Positions 1 to 9,020 are shown, counted from the first letter of the stretch. The stretch is DNA of 64,000 nucleotides from Pontibacillus salipaludis (GCF_014642405.1 NZ_BMIN01000001.1:248001-312000), one strand, 5' to 3'. A program made the numbers and translations. Notes: generated from the sequence alone by a model not told the origin.

Positions 1-530
1 AAACTCCCAAGAGCGAAAAATAAAAGTGTCCCCATTAGATTCACTTCTAAAAACGCTTGGACATCCATTTGATTATCGCTTGTAACGATCACCGTTTGAG
101 CCCATATCCCTATAGCTGTCGTCACAACCATAATAGTGAGTAATCCTGTGAGAAATACCGAGAAGTGTATGAGTGCAATCTTGATTCTTGAATAGGGTGT
201 CGCCAGTAAATAGGCCATTGATCCCCGATCTATAAATTGGGAGATGAGTTGATTCGTAATCATAATACTGTAGATTGATAGAATAATGATAAAGATCATA
301 TCGTAATACTTGCTTGATAAAAATTCTCCAAGACTCCCCATTCCTGCTTCTAAACCGAAGGCTTGAATAAATCCAGCGGGCATACCTGATATTAGCTCAT
401 TCATAACATCCATCTTATCTGCAAACGTTGGGAAAATCCAAATAATGAGGGTCATATATAGTACAGAGACTGCGGTAAACCCAACAATACTCATAGCATG
501 TAGTTGTAACATACGTTTATAAAGGCTCAT
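1..530 (-). CDS. ABC-2 type transporter permease, partial (3' end outside window)
   Basis: This is the membrane subunit of an ABC exporter, read from an ATG at 530 leftward with no stop before the window edge, so about 176 N-terminal residues are visible. A hydrophobic segment follows the short basic N-terminus, then a long extracytoplasmic-looking loop, then further hydrophobic segments, as in ABC-2 permeases of two-gene export systems. Its ATG shares one base with the TAA stop of the ATPase gene upstream (TAATG), which implies translational coupling and a common complex. The substrate cannot be told from the sequence; such pairs often export drugs, peptides or lipids. Confidence 0.75.
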   Translation of the reverse strand, partial: MSLYKRMLQLHAMSIVGFTAVSVLYMTLIIWIFPTFADKMDVMNELISGMPAGFIQAFGLEAGMGSLGEFLSSKYYDMIFIIILSIYSIMITNQLISQFIDRGSMAYLLATPYSRIKIALIHFSVFLTGLLTIMVVTTAIGIWAQTVIVTSDNQMDVQAFLEVNLMGTLLFFALGS

Positions 531-1438
531 TATAACTCCTCCTCTTGATCAGAAGGCGCGTTCTTATGATTATAGATATCCATAAAGACCTCTTCAAGTG
601 TTTGAGACTCCATTTCCATATTTGTAACTGAGTGATTTTGTAGGGAAGTAACAAAAGCATCATAGCTTCCTTTTATAGGAACTATAACCCGGTTATAGGA
701 TCTACTTTCCACTTGATCAGGAAACTGATCTGCGTAGGAACGAGCCTCTACCTCATCTTCAAATGTGACTTCTACTTTTTTTGTTTGTAAGGAACGAAGA
801 TCTGTCATAGAATCTGTCCTTACGATTCTACCTTCCTTAATGATAGAAGCTCTGTTACACGTACGCTCCACCTCAGGGAAATAGTGGGAACTCATTAAAA
901 TGGTTTTCCCCCTCCCTCGTTCTTCGCCTAACAAATTAAGAAACTCCCTTTGCATAAAGGGGTCAAGTCCTGATGTAGGCTCATCTAATATGTAAATGGA
1001 TGGATCGTGCATAAAGGCAGCTACAATACCCACTTTTTGCTTCATCCCTTTAGACATCTTACGTATTTGTATAGAAGGGTCAAATTGAAAACGATCAATT
1101 AAAGCGTCTTTTCTTGAGGTACCACGCAATGATCTCATATCTTCAAGTAAGTTAAGAAATTCAGTTCCTTTCATCTTTTCAATAAGAGCAATTTCACCTG
1201 GAAGATAGCCTACAAATTTCTGGATGGTAGGCGCGTCTTCCCAGCAGTTATATTTTGAAATAGATAAATTCCCTTCATTCGGATTCATAAAGCCCATTAG
1301 CTGACGTATGGTAGTTGATTTCCCAGCCCCATTAGGTCCAAGAAAACCAAATATATCTCCTTCTTCTACCCTAAAAGAAACATTGAATATCCCCTTGCCA
1401 TTAGAGAAAGACTTTGTAACATTTTCAACGTTAATCAT
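530..1438 (-). CDS. ABC transporter ATP-binding protein
   Basis: Cytoplasmic ATPase that would power the permease encoded directly downstream. The 302-residue protein has a Walker A motif GPNGAGKST at about residues 34-42, the signature region MSKGMKQK near 128-135 and Walker B plus D-loop ILDEPTSGLDP at 150-160. The C-terminal 90 residues form the usual extension of single-domain exporters of the CcmA/NatA type. A strong ribosome-binding site (AAGGGGG) sits just before the ATG. The one-base overlap with the permease makes a two-gene operon read leftward. The substrate is unknown. Confidence 0.9.
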   Translation of the reverse strand: MINVENVTKSFSNGKGIFNVSFRVEEGDIFGFLGPNGAGKSTTIRQLMGFMNPNEGNLSISKYNCWEDAPTIQKFVGYLPGEIALIEKMKGTEFLNLLEDMRSLRGTSRKDALIDRFQFDPSIQIRKMSKGMKQKVGIVAAFMHDPSIYILDEPTSGLDPFMQREFLNLLGEERGRGKTILMSSHYFPEVERTCNRASIIKEGRIVRTDSMTDLRSLQTKKVEVTFEDEVEARSYADQFPDQVESRSYNRVIVPIKGSYDAFVTSLQNHSVTNMEMESQTLEEVFMDIYNHKNAPSDQEEEL

Positions 1439-1594
1439 CTAAATCCCCCTTTCTAATGAAAAAGCTGTATTTTAGTGACTTATGATTATCGTAAGCTCCC
1501 CCTCTTAGTCTGTCAATTTAATCCTTTAGTGTAAGTATAGTTTTTTTACCCATCGTACATACTATCCGTAACAACATGTTAAAGGATGAAATAT

Positions 1595-1999
1595 ATGTCT
1601 TCACATGACACATCAATTATTTATCGCCCTCTTGTATACGACGGACAACTGAAAACATATATCGGTAGTCCGAATGCCTATCACACTTCTGTAGAAGCTA
1701 TTATCGAAGCAATGAATTTTGCAGAGCTTTATAATGAGGATATGTACGACGGAGCTATATTATGGGAAGATTCTGAAGTCACTAGAGGTACTAATAACAA
1801 CTTAAGAATTTTAAGTGGTACATTAAATAGCGATACTCCACCTACCTTTTTTATTGAGATTAAGCAACTATTGGATAATGGTACCATCAAGGTTTCTGAG
1901 AAATCCCGCGCTAAACCAGTAGCAAGAGAACGTAATGAGGCACTTGCTATGCGAGTTGGTGAAGAAATTGACTTAATGGACTATCCTGTGAATGAATAG
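1595..1999 (+). CDS. Conserved hypothetical protein, 134 aa
   Basis: I do not recognise the family. The protein is soluble and acidic, with no signal peptide or membrane segment; a central region is rich in aromatic and acidic residues and the last 30 residues are charged. The longer ATG at 1586 directly abuts the AAAGG at 1581-1585, leaving no spacing, whereas the ATG at 1595 lies nine bases behind it, so 1595 is the likelier start. The gene stands alone between the ABC operon (divergent) and a convergent methyltransferase gene and is followed by a good terminator. Confidence 0.6.
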   Translation: MSSHDTSIIYRPLVYDGQLKTYIGSPNAYHTSVEAIIEAMNFAELYNEDMYDGAILWEDSEVTRGTNNNLRILSGTLNSDTPPTFFIEIKQLLDNGTIKVSEKSRAKPVARERNEALAMRVGEEIDLMDYPVNE

Positions 2000-2000
2000 A

Positions 2001-2034
2001 AATCAGCTCTTTTGTTGAGCTGGTTTTTTATTTT
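2001..2034 (+). terminator. Rho-independent terminator
   Basis: A hairpin with CAGCTC/GAGCTG core (2004-2009 with 2017-2022), extended by A-T and G-T pairs, is followed by a T-rich run. It closes the gene ending at 1999. Confidence 0.8.
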
Positions 2035-2059
2035 GTTTCTTGTTTGTTTTTTTTAATTG

Positions 2060-2078
2060 TTCGGAGTTACTACTAAGT
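2060..2078. repeat. Short dispersed repeat, copy 1
   Basis: The sequence TTCGGAGTTACTACTAAGT occurs here and, with one base changed, at 3447-3465 and 3813-3831. All copies lie in noncoding DNA, are in the same orientation and follow a T-rich stretch. Confidence 0.7.
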
Positions 2079-2226
2079 ATGATTATATGTTGGAGTTTGT
2101 TTTTGAGTTGTTAACTTAGCAGCCCATTTTACAGCCAATTGAACATGAATTCTCATGTGGTAAAGTTAATCTCCTAATGGTTTACGCCCCTTGTATCTAT
2201 GTCCGCCTTCATTGTATTTTATATAA

Positions 2227-2264
2227 AAAGAAGAATCCACCTCACATGAGGTGGATTCTTCTTT
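2227..2264 (-). terminator. Long perfect-stem terminator
   Basis: An 18-bp perfect stem (2227-2244 with 2247-2264) ends the leftward methyltransferase gene; its TAA stop at 2263-2265 lies inside the stem. T-rich sequence follows on the minus strand. Confidence 0.8.
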
Positions 2265-3318
2265 ATCTTGATTGTGCAACTATCCCATTGTGCACTTTAA
2301 TAAAGCCATGCTGCTTGATGTCAAACCCATTCTCATATACGTATAACCCCATTTGTTCCACAGTCATTAGTTCTCGATACGTATGGTTCATTACATCGGC
2401 CATTACATTATAATAGAGCCTTGAGCGTAATTGATTTCTCGGTGTTGTTAAAATAGCATAGCCACCCGGTTTTAAAAACTTTCGGTGCCAGTCCATAACC
2501 TCAGGCTTGTAGCCATCAGGGAAATGTTCCAATAACCCTACAGATAAGACTATATCAAATTCTTTACCAAATGGAAGGTTCCTTATGTCATTTACAATAT
2601 AATCGATTATGAAATCACCTTTGTAATAGACTTTCTGTTGTCCTGTAGATGGATTCTCTCCTAAAAATGGGTATGTATCGGGAAACTCTTCAAAGCGAGT
2701 GTTTCTACAGTAATCATCGTAATCAACCATTGTTATATGAGCTCCAGGATACATCGCTCCTAACTGCATACCTTCGTATCCTTCTGCTGCTCCGAGGAAT
2801 AGTATTCGTGGGTTTGTTACATCTAAACCTTCAAATAATGCTCTTTTCCCCCTCGGATCCCACACCCCATCCTGAATACGGTGAGCATAATTCCAAAGCT
2901 GTATTTTGGCCACATCTCCTAAAGCACTTTTAATTTGTTGAGGATTAAAAGACTTTAGGCTTTTGAAAAACTGATTTTTTTGTTCTTTCATTTCGTTCGG
3001 TACATCTTTTACAAACCATTCATGAAATGCCTTATTAAAATATTGCCACGATGTAAAAGGTTTCATTTCTTCTCCGTAAGATTCTTCGTATTGCTTTCGA
3101 TCGTTTGAATATTTCTTGACTTCTAAAGGTTTTCCTACATCTTTCCAACTTAGAGAAGACCAATCTTTCACACGATCCATCTTTACCAACTTATTATATT
3201 CCCTTTCTGTAAAGTTTCTTAAATCTACTCGGTGGCTAGGAAGGAGAGCCGTTCTGCCAATATGCTCTTCAATGAAGGGCTTTCCATCTTTAGAAACCCA
3301 AATTGAATTTGTTTCCAC
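2263..3318 (-). CDS. Class I SAM-dependent methyltransferase
   Basis: The C-terminal half is a Rossmann-fold methyltransferase: motif I ILFLGAAEGYEG at about residues 172-183, an acidic residue binding the SAM ribose in MVDYDD near 197-202, motif IV IVLSVGLLEHF near 257-267 and a post-motif KFLKPGGYAILTTP. The N-terminal 150 residues are charged and aromatic-rich, and I cannot assign them; they may recognise the substrate. The start is a GTG at 3318 preceded by AGAGGTGAGG. The gene is monocistronic. The substrate is unknown; small-molecule or natural-product methylation is the general expectation for this methyltransferase_11 type, but this is not shown by the sequence. Confidence 0.8.
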   Translation of the reverse strand: METNSIWVSKDGKPFIEEHIGRTALLPSHRVDLRNFTEREYNKLVKMDRVKDWSSLSWKDVGKPLEVKKYSNDRKQYEESYGEEMKPFTSWQYFNKAFHEWFVKDVPNEMKEQKNQFFKSLKSFNPQQIKSALGDVAKIQLWNYAHRIQDGVWDPRGKRALFEGLDVTNPRILFLGAAEGYEGMQLGAMYPGAHITMVDYDDYCRNTRFEEFPDTYPFLGENPSTGQQKVYYKGDFIIDYIVNDIRNLPFGKEFDIVLSVGLLEHFPDGYKPEVMDWHRKFLKPGGYAILTTPRNQLRSRLYYNVMADVMNHTYRELMTVEQMGLYVYENGFDIKQHGFIKVHNGIVAQSR

Positions 3319-3445
3319 TACCTCACCTCTTACAGAATTTTCTTACATTATATACGATTCTGATACCGCTTACAATTAAGTTTCTTCTATTGCTATGTCT
3401 TAGACGATTTTGTATTTATTGTATGGTTTAATTGTTTTCATTTTT

Positions 3446-3468
3446 GTTCGGAGTTGCTACTAAGTTTC
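3446..3468. repeat. Short dispersed repeat, copy 2
   Basis: TTCGGAGTTGCTACTAAG followed by TTTC, in the same orientation as the copies at 2060 and 3812 and again behind a T-rich run. Confidence 0.7.
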
Positions 3469-3811
3469 TATATGGATGATGTTGTTATATTTCTCTTACT
3501 TCTCTCAAACGGTATGGGGGGGCTAGCACTTGCAAGATTAAAATCTTTAATGTTCTTATTAAAAAAAGCCCGCTGCCTTATATTCTTAAGACAGATGGCT
3601 GGTTCTTACGATAATTCTTTACAAATATCCAAGGATTTAGCGCAGAAAAAGGATTCTTTTTTGAATGTTATGGTTTCTTCCTATCCTAGTTCCTTTTTCG
3701 TTGGATCTTAACAACCTAGGTAGTCACTACTAATTAAATAAAACGAATAATGGACTAGATTATTAGGATTACTTGTGTGATTCTTAATTAAGTTTTTTAA
3801 ATGGTTTTATC

Positions 3812-3854
3812 ATTCGGAGTTGCTACTAAGTTTCGTTCGGATTGACTACGCACC
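3812..3854. repeat. Short dispersed repeat, copy 3 plus degenerate unit
   Basis: A full copy TTCGGAGTTGCTACTAAG at 3813-3830 is followed at a 23-base period by a degenerate unit TTCGGATTGACTACGCAC at 3836-3853, so here the element looks like a short tandem array. Confidence 0.65.
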
Positions 3855-3873
3855 ATTAGTTAACATAATATTT

Positions 3874-4746
3874 TTATGGTTCACTTGTAACTTTAGTTTG
3901 TTTATCGAAGATTGTTTTTACCCAATCTAATACTTCATAAACGTTCGAATCCTCAGATATTATAGTATTGTGATTGTGCCCTTTTTGCATTTTATATGGG
4001 TGGTTTGTCCGCCCTTTCCACCATTCAGCAAGCTTTGTAGCATTCGTTACTTCATCTTCATCCCCAATCATCATAAACAAAGGAATTTTTGATTTATACA
4101 ATGTGTTTAACATCCTTGCATCGGGAATACGGGAAATCATTAGACGAAAGCTTAAGTGTAGCAGTTTATTTTCATGGAAATCATCTGGAACCTTTACGAC
4201 TTTAGTCTTACTGAAAATTTGTACCTTAAATTGGTGGAGTGTGTACAGTAAAATTGATTTTAATAATTTTAATTCATAAATATCATTAAGGTCCTTATTA
4301 GAGGAATTTTGAAAGTTGTAAACTGGCAAAGTAGGATGAAAAAATGGAGAGAGAAAAATGAAACCTTCACTTAATTTTGAAACAGTTTCCTTTTTGAGCA
4401 CTCTCAATAAATTCCCGCATCCCATTGAATGGCCACACCAATATACATTTTGAAGGTCTATTGACTGTAAATACAAACATAAGTCTTCCAAGTCATCATC
4501 ATACTGCCCCTTATATTGTAAATCACCTCTAATAAGATTAGGGTGATACCCCCTTAATATTGGGATAATTACATTTGCTTCCTTTTTGGCTTTAGAGGCA
4601 AATTGTCTTATATGGTGCAATTCAGCAGTAATTCCATGAATAAATATAATGGTAGGCTTGTTTTTTTCGTTCCCTTCGCTATAAAGGTAATATTGAAGAT
4701 CCGCTTCATCCCTGGCTTTAAATGTACATACTTTTTCTTCTACCAT
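3874..4746 (-). CDS. Alpha/beta hydrolase (lysophospholipase/esterase-like)
   Basis: A 290-residue cytoplasmic serine hydrolase. The oxyanion-hole motif FIHGIT is at about residues 35-40, the nucleophile elbow GHSMG at 105-109 (Ser107), the acid is probably in GDEDEV near 230 and the histidine in KGHNHN near 260, so the catalytic triad is complete. A basic insertion between the elbow and the acid probably forms the lid. No signal peptide is present. The ATG has AGAGGTG ahead of it. The gene stands alone, flanked by repeats on one side and a long spacer on the other. The substrate is unknown. Confidence 0.8.
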   Translation of the reverse strand: MVEEKVCTFKARDEADLQYYLYSEGNEKNKPTIIFIHGITAELHHIRQFASKAKKEANVIIPILRGYHPNLIRGDLQYKGQYDDDLEDLCLYLQSIDLQNVYWCGHSMGCGNLLRVLKKETVSKLSEGFIFLSPFFHPTLPVYNFQNSSNKDLNDIYELKLLKSILLYTLHQFKVQIFSKTKVVKVPDDFHENKLLHLSFRLMISRIPDARMLNTLYKSKIPLFMMIGDEDEVTNATKLAEWWKGRTNHPYKMQKGHNHNTIISEDSNVYEVLDWVKTIFDKQTKVTSEP

Positions 4747-5108
4747 GCTGCACCTCTTTCTGAACTATGTAAGCTACTTGTATACTCATTTCATCTTCTC
4801 CTATTAAGGAAGGTTTATTACAAGGTCTGTATGGAAACATTGTCTCAGTATTAAATCCTCATGATTCCTGACCTTTTCTTGAGACCTATATCATAACAAC
4901 ATGAATCATTTAATGAGCCAATTTAAAAGTAGAACAATGAAACATGTATATTCTCCCCCATTTATTTAAATATAAAACGAACTTAAGCGATGAATATACG
5001 ATAACATTATTATGTAAACTAACGTGACAAATATTAGCAAGATGAAATATGATTAGTTCTTTCTCATTTATATAAACTAATGATAACTATTATAAAGGTG
5101 GGATATAA
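4747..5108. other. Intergenic spacer between divergent genes
   Basis: About 360 A+T-rich bases separate the leftward hydrolase from the rightward small gene. They must hold both promoters, but I see no repeat, RNA gene or clear operator. Confidence 0.5.
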
Positions 5109-5369
5109 ATGGATATGATTGATCCTAAGGAGATTAAATCTGGAGATGAAGTATTTGTGCTCTACCGAAACCCTCACACTCCTACAGTAATGAATATTAA
5201 ACAAGCAGAAATTGTACCTCATCCTCATAACCCTGAACAAAATGCACTATTTCTTCATGAGACCTATCACCTTATTGAAGAAAATGATGCCCTCTTCACT
5301 ACAGAGGAAGCTGCACAAGCAGCCTATGAAGAAATATATGGAGACTACCCCTCTGACGAGTATATGTAA
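5109..5369 (+). CDS. Small SplA-like protein
   Basis: An acidic 86-residue soluble protein. The segment VFVLYRNPHTPTV followed by AEIVPHP and LFLHETYH resembles what I remember of SplA, the small RNA-binding-type regulator of the spore photoproduct lyase operon. The match is from memory and needs a profile search. The usual partner splB (spore photoproduct lyase) is not present in the window; the next gene is an acylphosphatase. The ribosome-binding site is AAGGTGGGAT before ATG 5109. Confidence 0.55.
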   Translation: MDMIDPKEIKSGDEVFVLYRNPHTPTVMNIKQAEIVPHPHNPEQNALFLHETYHLIEENDALFTTEEAAQAAYEEIYGDYPSDEYM

Positions 5370-5442
5370 CCTCTCTCCTAGTTTAATTCATCTCATAAAA
5401 GGTAATGGTTCTACGTATCTTAACTAGACATGAGGTGATAGG

Positions 5443-5715
5443 ATGAAACGTATTCATATGATTGTAACTGGTCGTGTGCAAGGTGTTGGGTTTCGTTTCT
5501 CTGCACAACAAAAAGCACAAGAATATAACGTAGTTGGATGGGTGAAAAATAAGTCAGACGGGACCGTAGAAATTGATGCACAGGGCGAGAATGATCGCGT
5601 ACAATCTTATACTGAAGCCATTAAACACGGACCAAGTCCATATGCTAAAGTATCGGATGTAACCATTGAAGAATTAGAAACAACTAATGAATTCCAAACC
5701 TTTGAAATTCGCTAA
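5443..5715 (+). CDS. acyP: Acylphosphatase
   Basis: Hydrolyses acyl phosphates such as acetyl phosphate and 1,3-bisphosphoglycerate. The 90-residue protein is of normal family length and has the signature GRVQGVGFR at residues 10-18, with the phosphate-binding Arg18, and the catalytic Asn36 in GWVKNKSDG. It corresponds to B. subtilis YflL. AGGTGATAGG precedes ATG 5443. It lies 73 bases behind the SplA-like gene in the same direction and may share its transcript; a terminator follows. Confidence 0.95.
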   Translation: MKRIHMIVTGRVQGVGFRFSAQQKAQEYNVVGWVKNKSDGTVEIDAQGENDRVQSYTEAIKHGPSPYAKVSDVTIEELETTNEFQTFEIR

Positions 5716-5719
5716 AATA

Positions 5720-5750
5720 AATGCTGTCCTCATAAAAAAGGGACAGCATT
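5720..5750. terminator. Bidirectional terminator
   Basis: The stem AATGCTGTCC (5720-5729) with GGACAGCATT (5741-5750) has an A-rich run on one side and a T-rich run on the other. It separates the convergent acylphosphatase and short-chain dehydrogenase genes. Confidence 0.8.
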
Positions 5751-5760
5751 TTCTATTTCT

Positions 5761-6510
5761 TTATTTACTTTCTTTTTGCATGGGACGAACAATAACTTCG
5801 TTTACATTTACGTAGCTTGGTTGTGAAACTGCGTATACAACAGAACGTGCTATATCTTCAGCTTCTAGAGTGATGCGACCTTTTCGATCCGAGAACATCT
5901 CAAGCACTTCTTCGTCTGTTATATGTTCAGGAAGTTCTGTTGATACAGCGCCCGGGGATATATTCGTTACCCGTACGCCTGTTTTAGAAAGTTCTTTTTC
6001 CATTCCTTGTGAAAGGGCTTTAACTGCGTATTTCGTGGCACTATAAACCGTACTAGACGGAAATACTTCGTGCCCTGCTACAGATGATACATTAATGATA
6101 TGACCACTCTCTTGCTCCAACATCGTTGGTAGTGTGGCATGGATCCCGAAAAGGACACCTTTAATATTTACATCAATCATTTTCTCCCATTCATCAACTT
6201 TATCATTTTTTAAGAATGAGAGAAGCATAACACCTGCATTATTAATGAAGTAATCTACAGATTTAAACTCTTCTTTGGTCTCTTTAACAAGTCGTTCCAT
6301 GTCCTCTTGCTTCGTCACGTCTGTTTGAACCACTTTCACCTGAATGTTATGTTCTGTTTTTAATGAATCAGCCAGCTTGTGTAAACGCTCTTCGCGCCTT
6401 GCAGCTAGTACTACGTTGGTCCCTTCAGCTGCGAAATGTTGAGCTATTGATTCACCAATACCACTACTAGCACCTGTAATAACTGCTGTTTTTCCTTTTA
6501 AATGTGACAC
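5761..6510 (-). CDS. Short-chain dehydrogenase/reductase
   Basis: A classical SDR of 249 residues. The cofactor loop TGASSGIG is at 12-19, NNAG at 90-93, and the catalytic residues Ser143, Tyr156 and Lys160 (YSATK) are all present. Arginines after the second strand (AARREER) favour NADP(H). It belongs to the COG4221 group of broad-range NADP-dependent alcohol/aldehyde reductases. The start is a GTG at 6510 with GGAGG seven bases upstream; an ATG nearby is out of frame. It is monocistronic and its substrate is not known. Confidence 0.85.
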   Translation of the reverse strand: MSHLKGKTAVITGASSGIGESIAQHFAAEGTNVVLAARREERLHKLADSLKTEHNIQVKVVQTDVTKQEDMERLVKETKEEFKSVDYFINNAGVMLLSFLKNDKVDEWEKMIDVNIKGVLFGIHATLPTMLEQESGHIINVSSVAGHEVFPSSTVYSATKYAVKALSQGMEKELSKTGVRVTNISPGAVSTELPEHITDEEVLEMFSDRKGRITLEAEDIARSVVYAVSQPSYVNVNEVIVRPMQKESK

Positions 6511-6735
6511 ATAAAGTCCTCCTCTTTTATCTTTTACTTAATCACATTACCCTTTTGTGAAATGGTGTATTCACGATTTAACGCATATCAGCACATTGTG
6601 TTCAGACAACAGCAACCTTAACAGAGCCTTTTATTAAAGGCTTATCAAACATTATGTTATGGTTCTTTTAATGATCCTTTAGTGATACAATAGTGACTAG
6701 TGTGTTTAATTTTAAATAGAAAGGGAGTTTCATAT

Positions 6736-7857
6736 ATGAAAGGCATGAAGCTCAAACCCATTACGCCCCATAATGATCCATGGGAAGCCTATATGGATGT
6801 AACAGAACATGGAGAGATGATCCTCTCGAATGTCGAATTTACAACGACGCATCTTTGTAATATGCGATGTGACCACTGTGCGGTGGGGTACACGCTTCAA
6901 AATAAAGATCCTGATGCACTACCTTTTGAATTGTTAAAAGAACGGTTAGATGAGATCCCTCACTTACGAGCGCTTAGTATCACAGGGGGAGAACCTGTCT
7001 TAAGCAAAAAGTCTGTTGAACAGTATGTGGTTCCGCTACTGAAATATGCACATGAACGTGGTGCCAGAACGCAAATCAATTCAAATTTAACTCTGCCCTA
7101 TGAAAGGTATAAGCCTATTATCCCCTACCTTGACGTTTTACATATTTCTCATAACTGGGGAACTTTAGAAGAGTTTATTACTACTGGCTTTGCCAGAATG
7201 GAGAAAAAACCTTCTGAGGACATTAGAAAAGGCTATTTCAATCGAATGGTGGAAAATTCTCAGAAACTCTCTGCTGAAGGAGTTATGGTATCCGCAGAAA
7301 CGATGCTTAATAAGCGAACATATCCGTACTTAGAACAAATTCATGACCATATTATTGAAATGGGCTGTGCGAGACATGAAGTTCATCCTATGTACCCAGT
7401 TGATTTCGCAAGTGGACTTGAAACCTTGTCTCTAGATGAAATGCGTGATGGAATTAATCGATTATTAAATCATCGATCAGAAGATATGTGGATGCTATTT
7501 GGAACTCTTCCATTTTACCCGTGTAGTACTTCAAAAGAAGACTTGGAATTACAAAAGCGCTTGTTTAGTGAGAAAAATGTTACGGTTCGTAATGATCCAG
7601 ATGGACGTTCTCGATTAAATATTAATATTTTCAGCGGTGAGATTATCGTGACAGACTTTGCAGATGAACCACCACTTGGAAATATTCAAAACACCTCTCT
7701 TCCATTAGCTTATAATCGATGGAAGGAAAGTACATTAGCACAAAGTTTAAATTGCCATTGCCCAGCTGCTGCTTGTTTGGGTCCGAATGTCCTTGTAAAA
7801 AATACGTATTACAAAGATGTTGATTTTAAAACGAGAGAAGCTAAGATTACTCGTTAA
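6736..7857 (+). CDS. yfkAB: Radical SAM protein of the YfkAB type
   Basis: A 373-residue radical SAM enzyme. The [4Fe-4S] motif CNMRCDHC lies at residues 41-48, the SAM-contact motif SITGGEP near 87-93, and the C-terminus carries CHCPAAAC, the CxCxxxxC motif that defines the YfkAB family and may bind a second cluster. In B. subtilis the equivalent reading frames are yfkA and yfkB. Its reaction is unknown. A longer frame opens at 6700, but AAGGGAG at 6721-6727 is eight bases before the ATG at 6736, which I take as the start. A strong terminator follows. Confidence 0.88.
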   Translation: MKGMKLKPITPHNDPWEAYMDVTEHGEMILSNVEFTTTHLCNMRCDHCAVGYTLQNKDPDALPFELLKERLDEIPHLRALSITGGEPVLSKKSVEQYVVPLLKYAHERGARTQINSNLTLPYERYKPIIPYLDVLHISHNWGTLEEFITTGFARMEKKPSEDIRKGYFNRMVENSQKLSAEGVMVSAETMLNKRTYPYLEQIHDHIIEMGCARHEVHPMYPVDFASGLETLSLDEMRDGINRLLNHRSEDMWMLFGTLPFYPCSTSKEDLELQKRLFSEKNVTVRNDPDGRSRLNINIFSGEIIVTDFADEPPLGNIQNTSLPLAYNRWKESTLAQSLNCHCPAAACLGPNVLVKNTYYKDVDFKTREAKITR

Positions 7858-7861
7858 AGTT

Positions 7862-7898
7862 CAAAGACCGCTAAGAGAGTCACTCTTAGCGGTCTTTG
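7862..7898. terminator. Terminator with 16-bp stem
   Basis: CAAAGACCGCTAAGAG at 7862-7877 pairs perfectly with 7883-7898 and is followed by a T-rich run. It ends yfkAB and may also serve the convergent luciferase-like gene. Confidence 0.85.
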
Positions 7899-7940
7899 TT
7901 TGTATTGTACTTTCAATTTAAATCAACAGATATCGTGCAA

Positions 7941-8903
7941 TTACTTGTAATCGTGATGCGGCGGAAAATAAGGGATAACCTCTTCCCCAAGTTCCCTCAT
8001 AACTTCTTCTGCTGGCCTAGTACTATCTCCTAGAGAAACGAGAACGTGGTTTACTCCAATCGCTTCATATTCCTTTAACCACTTCACAAGTGCTCGGCTC
8101 CCCACTCGGTATCCTAGGGAGATTCTTTCAGGCTCTTGATCTTTGTTCTCAGCAAGATCGAAGACAACAGGTTGGAAGAAAGGCTTAAATGTTTCTGCTT
8201 CAAATCTCGCAACCTCTTGTCTGAATTGTTGTATAAGCCCTTTTTGTTCATCAACCGATTGAGGATAAAACATCCACCCATCACCATGTTTGGCTACATA
8301 TTCTAAAGTCTGTTGTGCGTATCCAGTAATAAACATAGGTATTTTACTCGTTGGCTTTGGTACGAGTGTAACATTCTCCATTTTACCAAGGGCTGTTTCC
8401 GTATTTGAATAATCCGTATACAAAAGGTGCTGTAGATAATCAAAGCTTTCTCTAAACAAATGGCCTCTTTCCATAATAGGAACGTTCATCGCTTCGAAAT
8501 CCCTGCGACGATCTCCAGATGAAAGTCCAATCATTAATCGTTCAGGTATTAAATTCTCTATACTTGCTATCTCTTTTGCAAAACGAGCAGGATGGCGTAA
8601 AGACAACACAGAAGCTGCTGTCCCCAAATTTATTCGCTTTGTATGAGCTCCCATATAAGTAAGATAAATAAAGCTATCTAATATTTGCCCTGTAGCTGGA
8701 TCATCAAAGGTAGGGTCTTCTAACAATACATCCTGGAACCATATTGAACTAAATCCTAGCTTTTCTGCAAGTTGAACCCTTTCAATCTGATGATCTAATG
8801 TTGGCTTCTCTTTTCCGTGATTTTCAATTGGCATGTTAAGACCAATCGTTAAATGATTCGGTTTAATCATACGACTAAAACCATAATGACTTTGCCAATT
8901 CAT
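7941..8903 (-). CDS. Luciferase-like (LLM class) flavin-dependent oxidoreductase
   Basis: A 320-residue TIM-barrel oxidoreductase of the bacterial luciferase/F420 group, probably using FMN. Family features visible are the N-terminal LTIGLNMPIE, AEKLGFSSIWFQDVLL, LGTAASVLSLRHPARFAKE and LMIGLSSGDRRRDF. These fit the BA3436-type subfamily as I remember it. Most characterised relatives are monooxygenases or oxidoreductases acting with a separate flavin reductase. It is divergent from an HxlR regulator across a 190-base promoter region, a layout that suggests that the regulator controls it. The substrate is not known. Confidence 0.85.
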   Translation of the reverse strand: MNWQSHYGFSRMIKPNHLTIGLNMPIENHGKEKPTLDHQIERVQLAEKLGFSSIWFQDVLLEDPTFDDPATGQILDSFIYLTYMGAHTKRINLGTAASVLSLRHPARFAKEIASIENLIPERLMIGLSSGDRRRDFEAMNVPIMERGHLFRESFDYLQHLLYTDYSNTETALGKMENVTLVPKPTSKIPMFITGYAQQTLEYVAKHGDGWMFYPQSVDEQKGLIQQFRQEVARFEAETFKPFFQPVVFDLAENKDQEPERISLGYRVGSRALVKWLKEYEAIGVNHVLVSLGDSTRPAEEVMRELGEEVIPYFPPHHDYK

Positions 8904-9020
8904 AATAATATCCTCTCTAATTTACCTAGTTGAGTAAAGATTATATAACACATAGAAGTATGATAGAAAGAAACCTTTATTTCAAAAAATTAGCTTAGCA
9001 TTACACAAATTGCACATTGT

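Larger units (their letters stand above)
3319..3873. other. Gene-free interval holding dispersed repeats
   Basis: About 550 bases lie between two leftward genes. The interval carries copies 2 and 3 of the dispersed repeat and a degenerate fourth unit. An open frame at 3454-3711 begins inside copy 2, has no ribosome-binding site and no recognisable product, so I do not call it a gene. Confidence 0.6.

Noticed and set aside
2177-2413. Plus-strand frame over the 3' end of the methyltransferase gene
   Set aside because: It overlaps the terminator and the real gene on the other strand and has no ribosome-binding site.
3454-3711. 85-codon open frame between repeat copies
   Set aside because: It has no ribosome-binding site, begins inside the dispersed repeat and gives no recognisable protein; composition is that of noncoding DNA.
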